Positions 16,055-25,500 of a DNA stretch of 64,000 bases are shown piece by piece. The translations under genes were made by a program, and so were the position numbers. The notes under the pieces were generated by a model. That model saw nothing but the letters and a program-made list of their open reading frames with translations, was not told the origin of the DNA and ran no database searches. The DNA comes from Luteibacter sp. OK325. GTDB lineage: Bacteria > Pseudomonadota > Gammaproteobacteria > Xanthomonadales > Rhodanobacteraceae. Position 1 is the first letter of the stretch; each line of letters begins with the position of its first letter. The stretch lies in NCBI RefSeq assembly GCF_003050935.1, contig NZ_QAOX01000002.1, forward strand, positions 372,001 to 436,000. The letters are read 5' to 3'.

Positions 16055-18157
16055 TCAGCCACCGAGGGCCGGATCGGACACAGAAGCCCGCCCGGTCTCC
16101 CGGTGCCCCGCAAACCGCCGCAAGAACAACGGATCGGCATCGCTGGTGGCTGTCAGGTCGTACCAGTGGTCGCACCCGGTGATGTCGAATCGAGCCTCTG
16201 CCCGCTCGCCCGGTTGCAGCCAATAACGCTGAGGCTGTTGATGCAGGTACGCGTTCGCCTGGACGGTGATCGCGCAAGGACGCCCGCCTTCATTGCTGAG
16301 CACAAGATGCAATTCGCCCGGATGATGTCCGTCCGACATCGTGACTTCGGGCAGTGCGATACGTCGGCGATCCTCACCCGTCTCGGGCTGCTTGCCGCTG
16401 AACTGGCGAAGGAACCCGTTCGGCCCGATCACGGTAAGGTCGTAGGCATCACCGCTGTTTGAGCTCGTCCAATAGTCGGATAGTGACTTGCCGGCTTCCA
16501 CGGTATACGTCCACGGGCCATCGGAGCGCAGCGACGAGGTGACGCTAAAGCAGGCGCCGATCTCGCCGGTGTTGCCGAAGCCAAGGACATATCTTCCCTG
16601 CCCCTGGTCGAGCTTGCCGGTGACTTCCAGCGCGTAACCCAGTGCACGCGCCGGGCGTTGCCCGTGCTCCTGTCGCGGGAGGTGCTGGTTGGTCGGCGGC
16701 GTCGGACTGAAATCACTGTGACTGCCACGGTCCGGCTCATAGGCGTTCGTTGGTGGCAGCTGCGGCACGCGCGCATCGTGGCCCTCGAAGTCGAAGGCAC
16801 GCGTCAGGTCGCCGCAAACGGCGCGCCGCCAGTCGGATATGTTGGGCTCCTGCACGCCGAACCGCTGCTCGAGAAAACGCAGGATCGAGGTGTGGTCATA
16901 GGTTTCCGAGCACACCCAACCGCCCTTGCTCCACGGCGAGACGACCAGCATGGGAACACGCACGCCCAGACCGTAAACACCTGGATTGAAGCCGTTGCCG
17001 CCTGGATACACTTCGCCGTCGATGCTGACGGTCGACAAGCCCCGGTCGCGCGTCGCTGGCGGATACGCCGGCAGCATGTGATCGAAGAAGCCGTCGTTCT
17101 CGTCGTAGGTGATGAACAGCGCGGTCTTGCTCCATACCTCAGGATTGGCAGTCAACGCATCGAGCACGCGGTCGATATACCAGGCGCCGTAATTGGCTGG
17201 CCAGCTGGGATGCTCGGTATAGGCTTCGGGCGCCGCGATCCACGACACTTGTGGCAGGCGATCGGCCATGACGTCCTTCTGCAGGATGTCGAACAGCGAC
17301 TGGCCATTGAGCGTATTCGTGCCCGTGCGGGCCTTGTCGTAGAGCGGATTGCCGGGCTCGGCGTTGCGATACTGGTTGAAGTAGAGCAACGAGTTATCGC
17401 CGTAGTTGCCGATGTACGGATTGGAACCCCAACCCCAGCCGCCCGCAGCGTCGAGACCCGTACCGATGTCCTGGTAGATCTTCCACGACACGCCGGCGGC
17501 TTCCAGACGCTCCGGATAGGTCGTCCAGCCGTAGCCCAGCTCCGCGTTGGAGAGCACCGGTCCGCCGCCCTGACCGTCGTTGCCGACGTAGCCGGTCCAC
17601 ATGTAGTAACGGTTGGGATCCGTGGAGGACAGGATCGAACAGTGGTACGCGTCGCACACGGTGAAGGCGTCGGCCAACGCGTAGTGGAACGGAATGTCCT
17701 GGCGCGTCAGATAGGCCATGGTCGTCGTCCCCTTCGACGGCACCCATTGGTCGTATTTGCCCGCATTGAAGGCAGCGTGGGTATCGTTCCAGCCATGGGG
17801 GAGGTCTTCGAGGAACTGCAGGCCCAGGTTATCCGCCTTGGGGTGGAACGGAAGCAGGTAGTCGTCGCTGCCGGCGGTTAACGGTTGGTGCCAGACGGAA
17901 CGCCCGGTTGAAAGGGTGAGTGTCCGTGGATCACCGAAGCCACGCACGCCGCGCATGCCGCCGAAATAATGGTCGAACGAGCGGTTCTCCTGCATGAGGA
18001 TGACCACGTGCTCGATGTCCTTCAGCGTGCCCGTGCGTCGTGCCGCCGGTATCGCCAGCGCCTTCTGGATAGACGGCGGCACGACCGATGCCGTGAGTGC
18101 GGCGCCCGCGGCGCCAAGGGAAAGCTTCAGGAAATGCCGTCGATCCTGGATGGTCAT
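16055..18157 (-). CDS. Tat-exported phosphocholine-specific phospholipase C
   Basis: 700 residues from the ATG at 18157; the longer frame adds 36 shadow residues before a textbook Tat signal (MTIQDRRHFLKLSLGAAGAA). The phosphoesterase domain (about 40-420) has the family motif ILMQENRSFDHYFGGMRGVR and later metal-site segments such as FITYDENDGFFDHM and HTSILRFLE. Two C-terminal DUF756 modules follow (about 500-590 and 610-695). The enzyme hydrolyses phosphatidylcholine or sphingomyelin to phosphocholine outside the cytoplasm, giving phosphate and choline and often acting in host interaction. Length equals that of the Pseudomonas and Burkholderia enzymes. Phosphate control is common in the family but no clear Pho box is seen. 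Confidence 0.93.
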   Translation of the reverse strand: MTIQDRRHFLKLSLGAAGAALTASVVPPSIQKALAIPAARRTGTLKDIEHVVILMQENRSFDHYFGGMRGVRGFGDPRTLTLSTGRSVWHQPLTAGSDDYLLPFHPKADNLGLQFLEDLPHGWNDTHAAFNAGKYDQWVPSKGTTTMAYLTRQDIPFHYALADAFTVCDAYHCSILSSTDPNRYYMWTGYVGNDGQGGGPVLSNAELGYGWTTYPERLEAAGVSWKIYQDIGTGLDAAGGWGWGSNPYIGNYGDNSLLYFNQYRNAEPGNPLYDKARTGTNTLNGQSLFDILQKDVMADRLPQVSWIAAPEAYTEHPSWPANYGAWYIDRVLDALTANPEVWSKTALFITYDENDGFFDHMLPAYPPATRDRGLSTVSIDGEVYPGGNGFNPGVYGLGVRVPMLVVSPWSKGGWVCSETYDHTSILRFLEQRFGVQEPNISDWRRAVCGDLTRAFDFEGHDARVPQLPPTNAYEPDRGSHSDFSPTPPTNQHLPRQEHGQRPARALGYALEVTGKLDQGQGRYVLGFGNTGEIGACFSVTSSLRSDGPWTYTVEAGKSLSDYWTSSNSGDAYDLTVIGPNGFLRQFSGKQPETGEDRRRIALPEVTMSDGHHPGELHLVLSNEGGRPCAITVQANAYLHQQPQRYWLQPGERAEARFDITGCDHWYDLTATSDADPLFLRRFAGHRETGRASVSDPALGG

Positions 18158-18180
18158 GCGTGTCCCCGTGCGCTGGTTGT

Positions 18181-18216
18181 CCCCTGCACGGGGGATTGTC
18201 ACGACGGGTTGTGACA
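18181..18216. promoter_or_regulatory. Dyads upstream of the phospholipase C start
   Basis: Between the phospholipase start and the HAD gene there is a CCCC/GGGG mini-hairpin (from 18181) and an inverted repeat TGTCAC at 18197-18202 with GTGACA at 18211-18216. The second could be an operator. It contains one CTGTCAC half-site on the minus strand but not the direct repeat of a true Pho box, so the regulator is not assigned. Confidence 0.3.
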
Positions 18217-18282
18217 GTTTGCGGACGCTCTCACCCACTGCCGCGTCGCCCACGTCAAACCGCAATGGGCATCACACTTCCT

Positions 18283-18948
18283 CTACCGCCAACACACCAT
18301 GACAGCACGGGATGCGCCGCGCGCGGCAGCTCGCCGCTGGACCTTCGCGCTCGCATTGACAAGAAAGGCTTCCTGCGCGCAAGCAAGCATCGGTGCGTCA
18401 TCGGCGCTGTCGCTATAGGCCCACCGCCACGCCTGCCCGTAACCTGCCTCGGCGAGCATGAGGCACTTCTCGCCGCCGCGGCAATGTCGCTGCAAGATCC
18501 AGCCGCCACCTGCGCTTCGCAGATCCGAGCCAATGACCTGCAAATCGCCGGCAAACGACACGAGCAAACGCTCGGCGAGCCACTGCGGCGCGGCAGTGAC
18601 AATGACGACGCGATCGCCTTGAGCGATATGCTGCCTTAGCGTGGCCATCCCGTCATCGAACCAGCGCAGCGATCGCATGCCTTGCTCAAATCGCACTGCG
18701 AAAGCATCGATGCTCTGCTCCAGCGCGACGTGATCGAGCCCGAACGCGGCAATCCACAGCAACATGGATGCGCCCATGCGCCTCGCCGACGGCATGTGCA
18801 GCATCACCAGCGCCACCGGAAGCACGGGCAGCGCGGCGATCAGCTTCAGCGGTGACGCCAGCAGCAAGCCGCGCATCCACTCCACGGTCGAATCCGCCGA
18901 TAACAGCGTCTTGTCGAGATCGAAGACCGCGCAGTTTCGCGAATTAAT
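18283..18948 (-). CDS. HAD-superfamily phosphatase (subclass IB-like) with apparent ATT start
   Basis: Motif I (VFDLDKTLL) lies upstream of every ATG, GTG or TTG in the frame: the first such codon is the GTG at 18885, which would delete it. The frame is closed by a stop about 11 codons before the ATT at 18948. That ATT overlaps the TAA of the upstream peroxiredoxin gene in ATTAA, with GAGGG about 5 nt before it. From ATT the protein has 221 residues: motif I, a cap with hydrophobic helices (KLIAALPVLPVALVMLHM), motif II (VVIVTAAPQW), motif III Lys (GGEKCLML) and motif IV (YSDSADDAPML). All catalytic motifs are intact, so it looks functional. Substrate unknown; a small phosphomonoester is likely. 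Confidence 0.7.
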   Translation of the reverse strand: MNSRNCAVFDLDKTLLSADSTVEWMRGLLLASPLKLIAALPVLPVALVMLHMPSARRMGASMLLWIAAFGLDHVALEQSIDAFAVRFEQGMRSLRWFDDGMATLRQHIAQGDRVVIVTAAPQWLAERLLVSFAGDLQVIGSDLRSAGGGWILQRHCRGGEKCLMLAEAGYGQAWRWAYSDSADDAPMLACAQEAFLVNASAKVQRRAAARGASRAVMVCWR

Positions 18949-19495
18949 GAGTACCCTCGATCGCCTTCACCGCGTCAAGCGACTCCTGAACATGCTTCTG
19001 CGGCTTGAGGCTCGAATAGACGTGCGTGATCTTGCCCGACGGGGCGATCACATAGGACGTGCGGTCCGACCAGCCCGGCCGGATCATCAGCGTCGAGTCG
19101 TATTGTTTTGCGATCTTCGCGCCTTCGTCGGCGGCGACTGCGAACTTGCCGCCGCAGTGTTCGTTCTCGGTCGAGAACGCGGCGAGCTCACCGGTATTGC
19201 CCGCCGTCACGCCGATAACCGTCGCATGAAGCGCCCTGAACTTGTCGATGGCCTCCGAAAACATATGGGCTTCGACGTTGCAGCCGTCCGTATGCGCGGC
19301 GGGGAAGAAGTAGACCACCACCGGGCCCTTCTTCAGGGCATCGGCCAGGCTGAAGGTAAACGGTTTGCCCGCAAGATAGGCCGGCGCGGTGAAGTCCGGC
19401 GCTTGCGTGCCCTCCTTCAGGGCAGCGGAAGCGGGGGTCGCGAGGGCAGCTGTACCGGCCAGTGCGAGCGCAACAAGGGTCATTAGTGGCTTCAT
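18944..19495 (-). CDS. Exported peroxiredoxin (AhpC/TSA family)
   Basis: 183 residues from the ATG at 19495, which has GGAG 9 nt upstream; the longer frame to 19528 lacks one. A signal peptide (MKPLMTLVALALAGTAALAT, cut near ASAAL) indicates a periplasmic protein. The thioredoxin-fold peroxiredoxin domain has the peroxidatic Cys in FFPAAHTDGCNVEAHMF, a bacterioferritin-comigratory-protein-like arrangement, and the conserved Arg and Trp/Ser region RPGWSDRTSYVI. It should reduce peroxides outside the cytoplasm with an unknown electron donor. The stop overlaps the probable start of the HAD phosphatase, so the two form an operon. Confidence 0.85.
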   Translation of the reverse strand: MKPLMTLVALALAGTAALATPASAALKEGTQAPDFTAPAYLAGKPFTFSLADALKKGPVVVYFFPAAHTDGCNVEAHMFSEAIDKFRALHATVIGVTAGNTGELAAFSTENEHCGGKFAVAADEGAKIAKQYDSTLMIRPGWSDRTSYVIAPSGKITHVYSSLKPQKHVQESLDAVKAIEGTH

Positions 19496-19565
19496 GACAA
19501 CGGTCTCCTGAGTCAATGGGAAGAACAACAGGATACATATACGTCAAAAGCCGCGCCCTGGATGC

Positions 19566-19591
19566 CCAGCGCGGCACGCGTGCCGCGCTGG
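19566..19591. terminator. 26-bp perfect palindrome after the RTX gene
   Basis: Positions 19566-19591 form an uninterrupted perfect palindrome with arms CCAGCGCGGCACG and its complement, starting 8 bp downstream of the RTX stop in the direction of transcription. As RNA it would form a very stable GC stem. The nearest T-run on the minus strand is about 15 nt beyond, so it is likely a terminator or 3'-stabilising element. Confidence 0.6.
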
Positions 19592-19599
19592 ATCCCGGA

Positions 19600-22500
19600 T
19601 CAAAACACGTGAAGATCGGTAACTGGAGGCGTTTTCCACTGGAGACTGTGATTCGACCCGGGCTGCGCGATCCCAGCAAACATCGACTCGTCGAACGAAT
19701 GGGTTCCGGCATGACCGGGTGCCGTACCAAACTGCGACATGGCTGCGACCAGCAGACTGACCTGTTGGCTCATCGCCGATGGCGGCAGGTAGGCTCCACC
19801 CTGGACCAGTGAAGCAGCGTCGGACGGCTTAGCTCCTGCGAGCGACTGCCCCTGGGCAACTTCGCTACCTGTCCGGTCGGCGATGTCGCTCCGACTGAAG
19901 CTCGTCCCATCAGTGAAGTCGATGCGCTCGATCGTATCCATTACCTGGCCCGCGGTATAGGGCGAGTAAAACTGCTTGATCGTGAACGTGTCGCCCGTTG
20001 CATCAATGGTTATCACCACGTCGAGGTCGTTCCGACTGAAAGAGACGTCCGCGGCGGTCACGTTTCCGCGCATGCTCAGTACGTCGATGGCATTGTTGAG
20101 CGACCGTTCCGATACAAGGGTGTCGTGTCCATCGCCACGGCCCCACAAGTACGTCGTGGATCCTTCGCCGCCGAGCAAGGAGTCATCACCCGCACCTCCG
20201 TCAAGCGTGTCATCACCGCGCATCGATATCAGCGTGTCATTCCCGTTGCCTCCGATCAGGAAGTCGTAATCGACAACGTAGGTTGCGTTATCGGTCAGTC
20301 GGTCATTGCCATCCCCACCGATGAGCGTATCGCCATACACGCCCCCGGTAATCGTGTTGTCAGCCGCCGTACCCGTGACCGTGGCGGCAGAGCCAAAGGT
20401 GCCGCCCGTCAGGACCAGGTTCTCGACATTCTGGTAGTTCGCGATCGAGTACGTCTTCGCGTTATCGGAAAGGTAGACGGTATCGCTTCCTTCGCCCGCG
20501 AGCTCAACGATAATGTCGCCCGCGCCCAGGTAGTAGCTGTCGTCGCCGGCGCCGCCGGCGAGCGTGTCCACACCGCCATTGTCGTTGCCGTACAGCTGAT
20601 TGGCACCCGAGTTTCCCCGGAGTGTGAGGCCTGCGGACCCCACGGACATGATATTTTCCACGTTCGTTTCAAGCGTGAAATTAACGGACGTCCTCACCGT
20701 ATCGGTTCCACCACCGTCGCCGCGCAACTCGATGGCTCGATCCCCGACATTGTCGACGTAAAAGGTGTCGTTGCTGTCGGCGCCGTACATCAGATCGGCT
20801 CCGGTCCCACCGTCGATGTTCAGCCCGAATCCCATAAACGACACGCCGCCCACGATGGTGTTGTCCAGGCTGTTTCCCTGAAGCCAGCGCTGCGCGCTTA
20901 CCAGCACGCTATGCCCGGTAAAAACTGACGAGGAACCGTACATGTCGACCAGAACCTCGACATTATCCGGCAGCGCGGCGCTATACGAATAGCTCACGAT
21001 CGTGTCGATGCCTTCACCGGCTTTCTCGACGACCGTATCGTCGTAGTAGCCCCTGTCGACGATGTAATACGGGTTGCTCCAGTCCACGACATATACGTCG
21101 TCGCCCTTGCCCCCGACGAACGTGTCCTTGCCTGAATAGAACACGTTGACCGAACCGGACAGGCGGTTGTCGCCGTCGTTTCCTGTGATTGTGTTGCTCA
21201 GGACGTTACCGGTTCCGGCACTGCTCAAAGGCCCTGTCAGGATGAGGTTGGTGATGCGGTCCGGCAGCACGTACCCATCGATCGCAGTCGACACGGTGTC
21301 GACACCCTGCGGAAGGGTCCCTGAGCCGGGGACATCGGCCCGATTGTCGACCACGAAGATATCGTCACCCGCAGTTCCGGGCATGACGGTCGCATCGCCG
21401 GCGAGGTTTGTCGCGCGTGAGGCGACCTGCGCTGCATCCCAATGGACCCCGTCGGCAAATCGAATGTCGGACAGACGATGTGACTGATCCGTCTGGAAGT
21501 AGTTGCGTATGGTCACCTGGCCGTGCGTCTTCGGAAGGACAATAATCAGGTCATCCCCGGCGCCCGTGGTCGATCCGACATCCGCGCCGCGATAGAGAAG
21601 CACGTCGGTTGACGATATCCCCGCCAGGAACTCAAGCACGTCGGCACCGGGTCCCGGATTGCCTGCATAGGTATCGATGATGTCGACCCCGTCGCCAGGT
21701 GCGTACTGGTAGGTGTCATTCCCTGCCTGGCCATACAGTTCATCGTTGCCCTTCCCACCAACAATAATGTCCGCGCCGTCACCACCGGATATCTTGTCGT
21801 TTCCACCCAGTCCTTCAAGCGTATCGTCGAGGGTGAGGCCAACGAGAATATCGTCCGCTTCCGTTCCCTTGTTCAACTGCATGGCCATGGAAATGGTGGA
21901 CAGGTAGGTTCCATCTGCGAAACGAATCCCGTCGACGATCTGTGACGCATTGGCGGAAATGAAGAAGCCAACCAGTGTGATCGATCCCGAATTCCGGATG
22001 GTCAGGATCATATCGTTGTTATTCCGCCGCCAGGTGACATCGCTTACCGCGATGCCGCTGTCGAAGCGAATCTCGTCCATGTCGGTCGCGTAGCCGATGT
22101 CGGTGACCCTGTCGGAACCATCGCCCAGTCCGTAAAGATAGAGGTCACTCCCGTACGAGCCCGACAAGGTGTCGTCGTCGGCGCCTCCCCGCAGGCTATC
22201 GTTGCCCTGGCCGCCGTCGAGCGTATCGGACGCCGCACCCCCTTCGATCAGATCATTGCCGTCCTTTCCGTAGAGGTAGTCCATCTGATCCGACCCGATG
22301 ATGTGGTCGTCGCCGGGACCACCGTTGATCTGGCCGCCGATACTCGTCGCGCGAACCACTTCCTGCTCGATCATCTCGGGGGTGTAGGCGTATGTCACCC
22401 CGTTGAATTCGACAACCAAGCCTCGCTTGGCATGACCGGTCGAACTGTCGAACAGGTTGGCGACGTTGATGTAACTCTGGTAGGCGTCGGTGAAACTGAT

Positions 22501-25500
22501 CGATAGCGAGGTATCCGACCGTCTCAGGAACATCTTGCTCAGGTCGAAGCCCGAGAATGCAATGACATTCATGCCGAGGGCGTCGTCGATCGTGTCGATG
22601 CTGCCATTCCGGCCAATGACAAAGCGGTCGTCGCCGTTGCCGCCGGCCATGGTGTCGTTACCCGCGCCGCCGACCAGCGTGTCATTCCCTTCGCCACCGT
22701 CCATGTAGCCGAACCCGGCCCCGGCGACGAGCAGGTCGTCTCCGTTGCCGCCATACATGGAATTGACGCCGTTCTCCCCGTAAATAGTGTCGTTTCCGTC
22801 TTCGCCGTACAGACGGTCGTTACCGTCGCCACCGAATATAACGTCATCACCGGCGCCGGCGTAGACCGTATCGGAACCCAGGCCCGCATTAATTGTCTCG
22901 GCGTAGTCGAACGCGTAAATAGTGTCGTCGGCGGAACTCCCCAACGGTGTCCGCCGGGCGATCTCATCGAGCGTCATGGAAACGCCATCGTTGAAACGCA
23001 CTGTGAAACCGCCCTCGCGAAGCCCGTCATAGACATAGATCGAATCGCTGTCGCTGTACTTGAGGACGACATCACCGATGCCATAGTAGTTACGAACCAG
23101 GCTCAGGGACGTGCTAGTGCTTGCAACATCGAGGACGATCGTATTCGAGCCGTCTTCATCGGTGATGCCCTCGATGATGTAGTAGCCGTTCGAGTCGTAA
23201 TACCCCGGCTGGGACGCGTCACCCATCTTGTACCGGTATTCGTCGTTACCCAGGCCGCCATCGAGCGCGTCCACGCCTGTGCCGCCTATCAGAATGTCGT
23301 TGCCGCCCCGTCCGCGGATCGAGTCATTACCGGCACCACCATCGAGGGTGTCGTTCCCCTGAACCGATTCGCTGACAATCGCATCGTCCCCATCGATGTA
23401 ATCGTCGCCGTTGCCGCCAACGACAATGTCATTCCCCCCTTGGCCGTAAAGAATGTCATTCCCATCGCCGCCATCAAGACGGTCGTTGCCGTGGGCAGCC
23501 TCGGCGAGGTTCTGGCGATCGCCGTAGATGGTGTCGGCCCCGGTCCCGCCTGCCAGTTGATCATCCCCACCGTCTCCGACGAGGATGTCATCACCGGCGC
23601 CACCGTCGAGTATGTCGTTGCCATGTGCGCTGGTCGCGACGATAGCGACATCCGCATCGCCCTCCAGGATGTCGTTACCGTCACCGCCGGCAAGCGTGTC
23701 AGCGCCACCGCCACCGACCAGGTGATCGTTGCCGGCGCCGCCATCAAGGATGTCCCTGCCCTGATAGGCGCTGTCCAGTCCGGACACGGACGCGTCCCCC
23801 CAAAGGGTGTCGTCGCCGTCGCTTCCGGAGAGCGAATCATCGCCGCCGCCGCCCTCGAGATAGTCGTTACCCTGGCCGCCGTCGAGAACGTCTGCCCCAT
23901 GGAACGCCTGTGCGACGTGCCCCAGGACGTCGTCGCCATGAAGAATGTCGGCACCGTCGCCTCCCAGCAGGACATCGTTGCCGCCCCCGCCCGCCAGAAT
24001 GTCGTCTCCGTCGCCACCATCGAGCGTGTCATTGCCGTGGTTTACCTCGGCGAGAACCGTCGGGTCGCCGTCACCCCAGAGCGTGTCGTTGCCACTTCCG
24101 CCTAGAAGGGTGTCGCTTCCGCCTCCACCCTCGAGGTAGTCGTCGTCATCACCACCGTCGATGTAGTCGTTTCCGTGGTGGATCGCTGCCAGCGACGGGT
24201 CATCTCCCCACAGCCTGTCCTTGCCGGATCCGCCATAAATAGTGTCGTCACCGCCTTGACCAAGGATCTCGTCGTCACCGGCGTCGCCTGAAAGCGTGTC
24301 ATCGCCGAACTCTTTTGCCGTCGAAGCAATGGTGTAACCGGCGGCATCGTTGCGATCCCCGCGGATGATGTCATTGCCGTCGCCGCCACTGACGACATCG
24401 TCATCGGCTCCCCCGGACAGCTGATCGTTGCCGTTTTCACCGTAGACGATGTCGTTGCCCTCGCCTGAACGGACAACGTCATTTCCGTCGCCGGCGTAAA
24501 TGACATCGTTTCCACCCGGGGCGACGTTCGGATCCAGGAAAGTGAAGGCATCATTCGAATTCGAGTTCGCCCATAGGCCGTCGGCGGTGACATACCATCC
24601 TGCACCCAGGGCGAGAACGTCGGGATCAGCCCGCAGCTCGGCGAGCTGGGCTTCGGAGTACCGCTTCCAGTTCATGGCGATAGCGGCATCCATGATGAAG
24701 TCGTCGCCATCGCCCCCATGGATGCGATCGTTCCCCGCGCCGCCCAGGATAACGTCCGAACCTGTTCCACCATCCAGGTCGTCATCGCCGTAGCCGCCGT
24801 CGATGCCGTCGTTTCCGTCCATGCCGGCAATCGTATCGCGGCCGCTGATCGGCGTGTTCGGATCGTGGTCGCCATCGGTCCCGACGAGATCATCGCCGTT
24901 TGTCAGCTGATATGGATTCTCCGCCGAACCCGGCATGTTGTAGTCCTGCAACCGGATGCCGAGATCGCCGGGTCGCCAGTTGTGGACTACGATGCGAGCG
25001 TTCGTAGGGCGGTAAACGAGAATAAGGTCGCGCGTCTGCGTCTGTGTCGGCTCTCCGATCAGCACATTGAACAGCGCGTCCGCGGTCTGCCAGAAGTAAC
25101 CCTGGGAACCGGCTCTTGATATCACCCCGTCGAGCGCATTGCCCAACGCAATGACCTGGCCGTTGAAGGTGATTTTGCCGATCCCGTCGCCATCGATGAT
25201 GGTGTCGACACTCGCGTGGCCATCCGCCAGGGCGAAGTCGGCGTCCGTAAACTGATAGGTGTCGTCGCCGAGCCCGCCATCAAGGGTGTCACTGCTTGTG
25301 CCGCCTACCAGGAAGTCATCGCCCTCGCCGCCGATCAGGCGATCTTCGCCTGCGGCGCCCTGGAGGCTGTCGTTGCCCCTTCCCCCGTTCAGCCAATCGC
25401 CCAGTTCGGCGCCAAGGAGGGTGTCATTACCGTCTGCCCCGAAGATGGATGCCCGGATGCCGGCTCCCGCCGCCAACGCGTTGTCGCCGCCATCGCCGGA

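Noticed and set aside
18197-18216. Possible Pho box before phospholipase C
   Set aside because: Only one CTGTCA-like half-site is present and the second copy at 11-nt spacing does not match; recorded only as an unassigned dyad.
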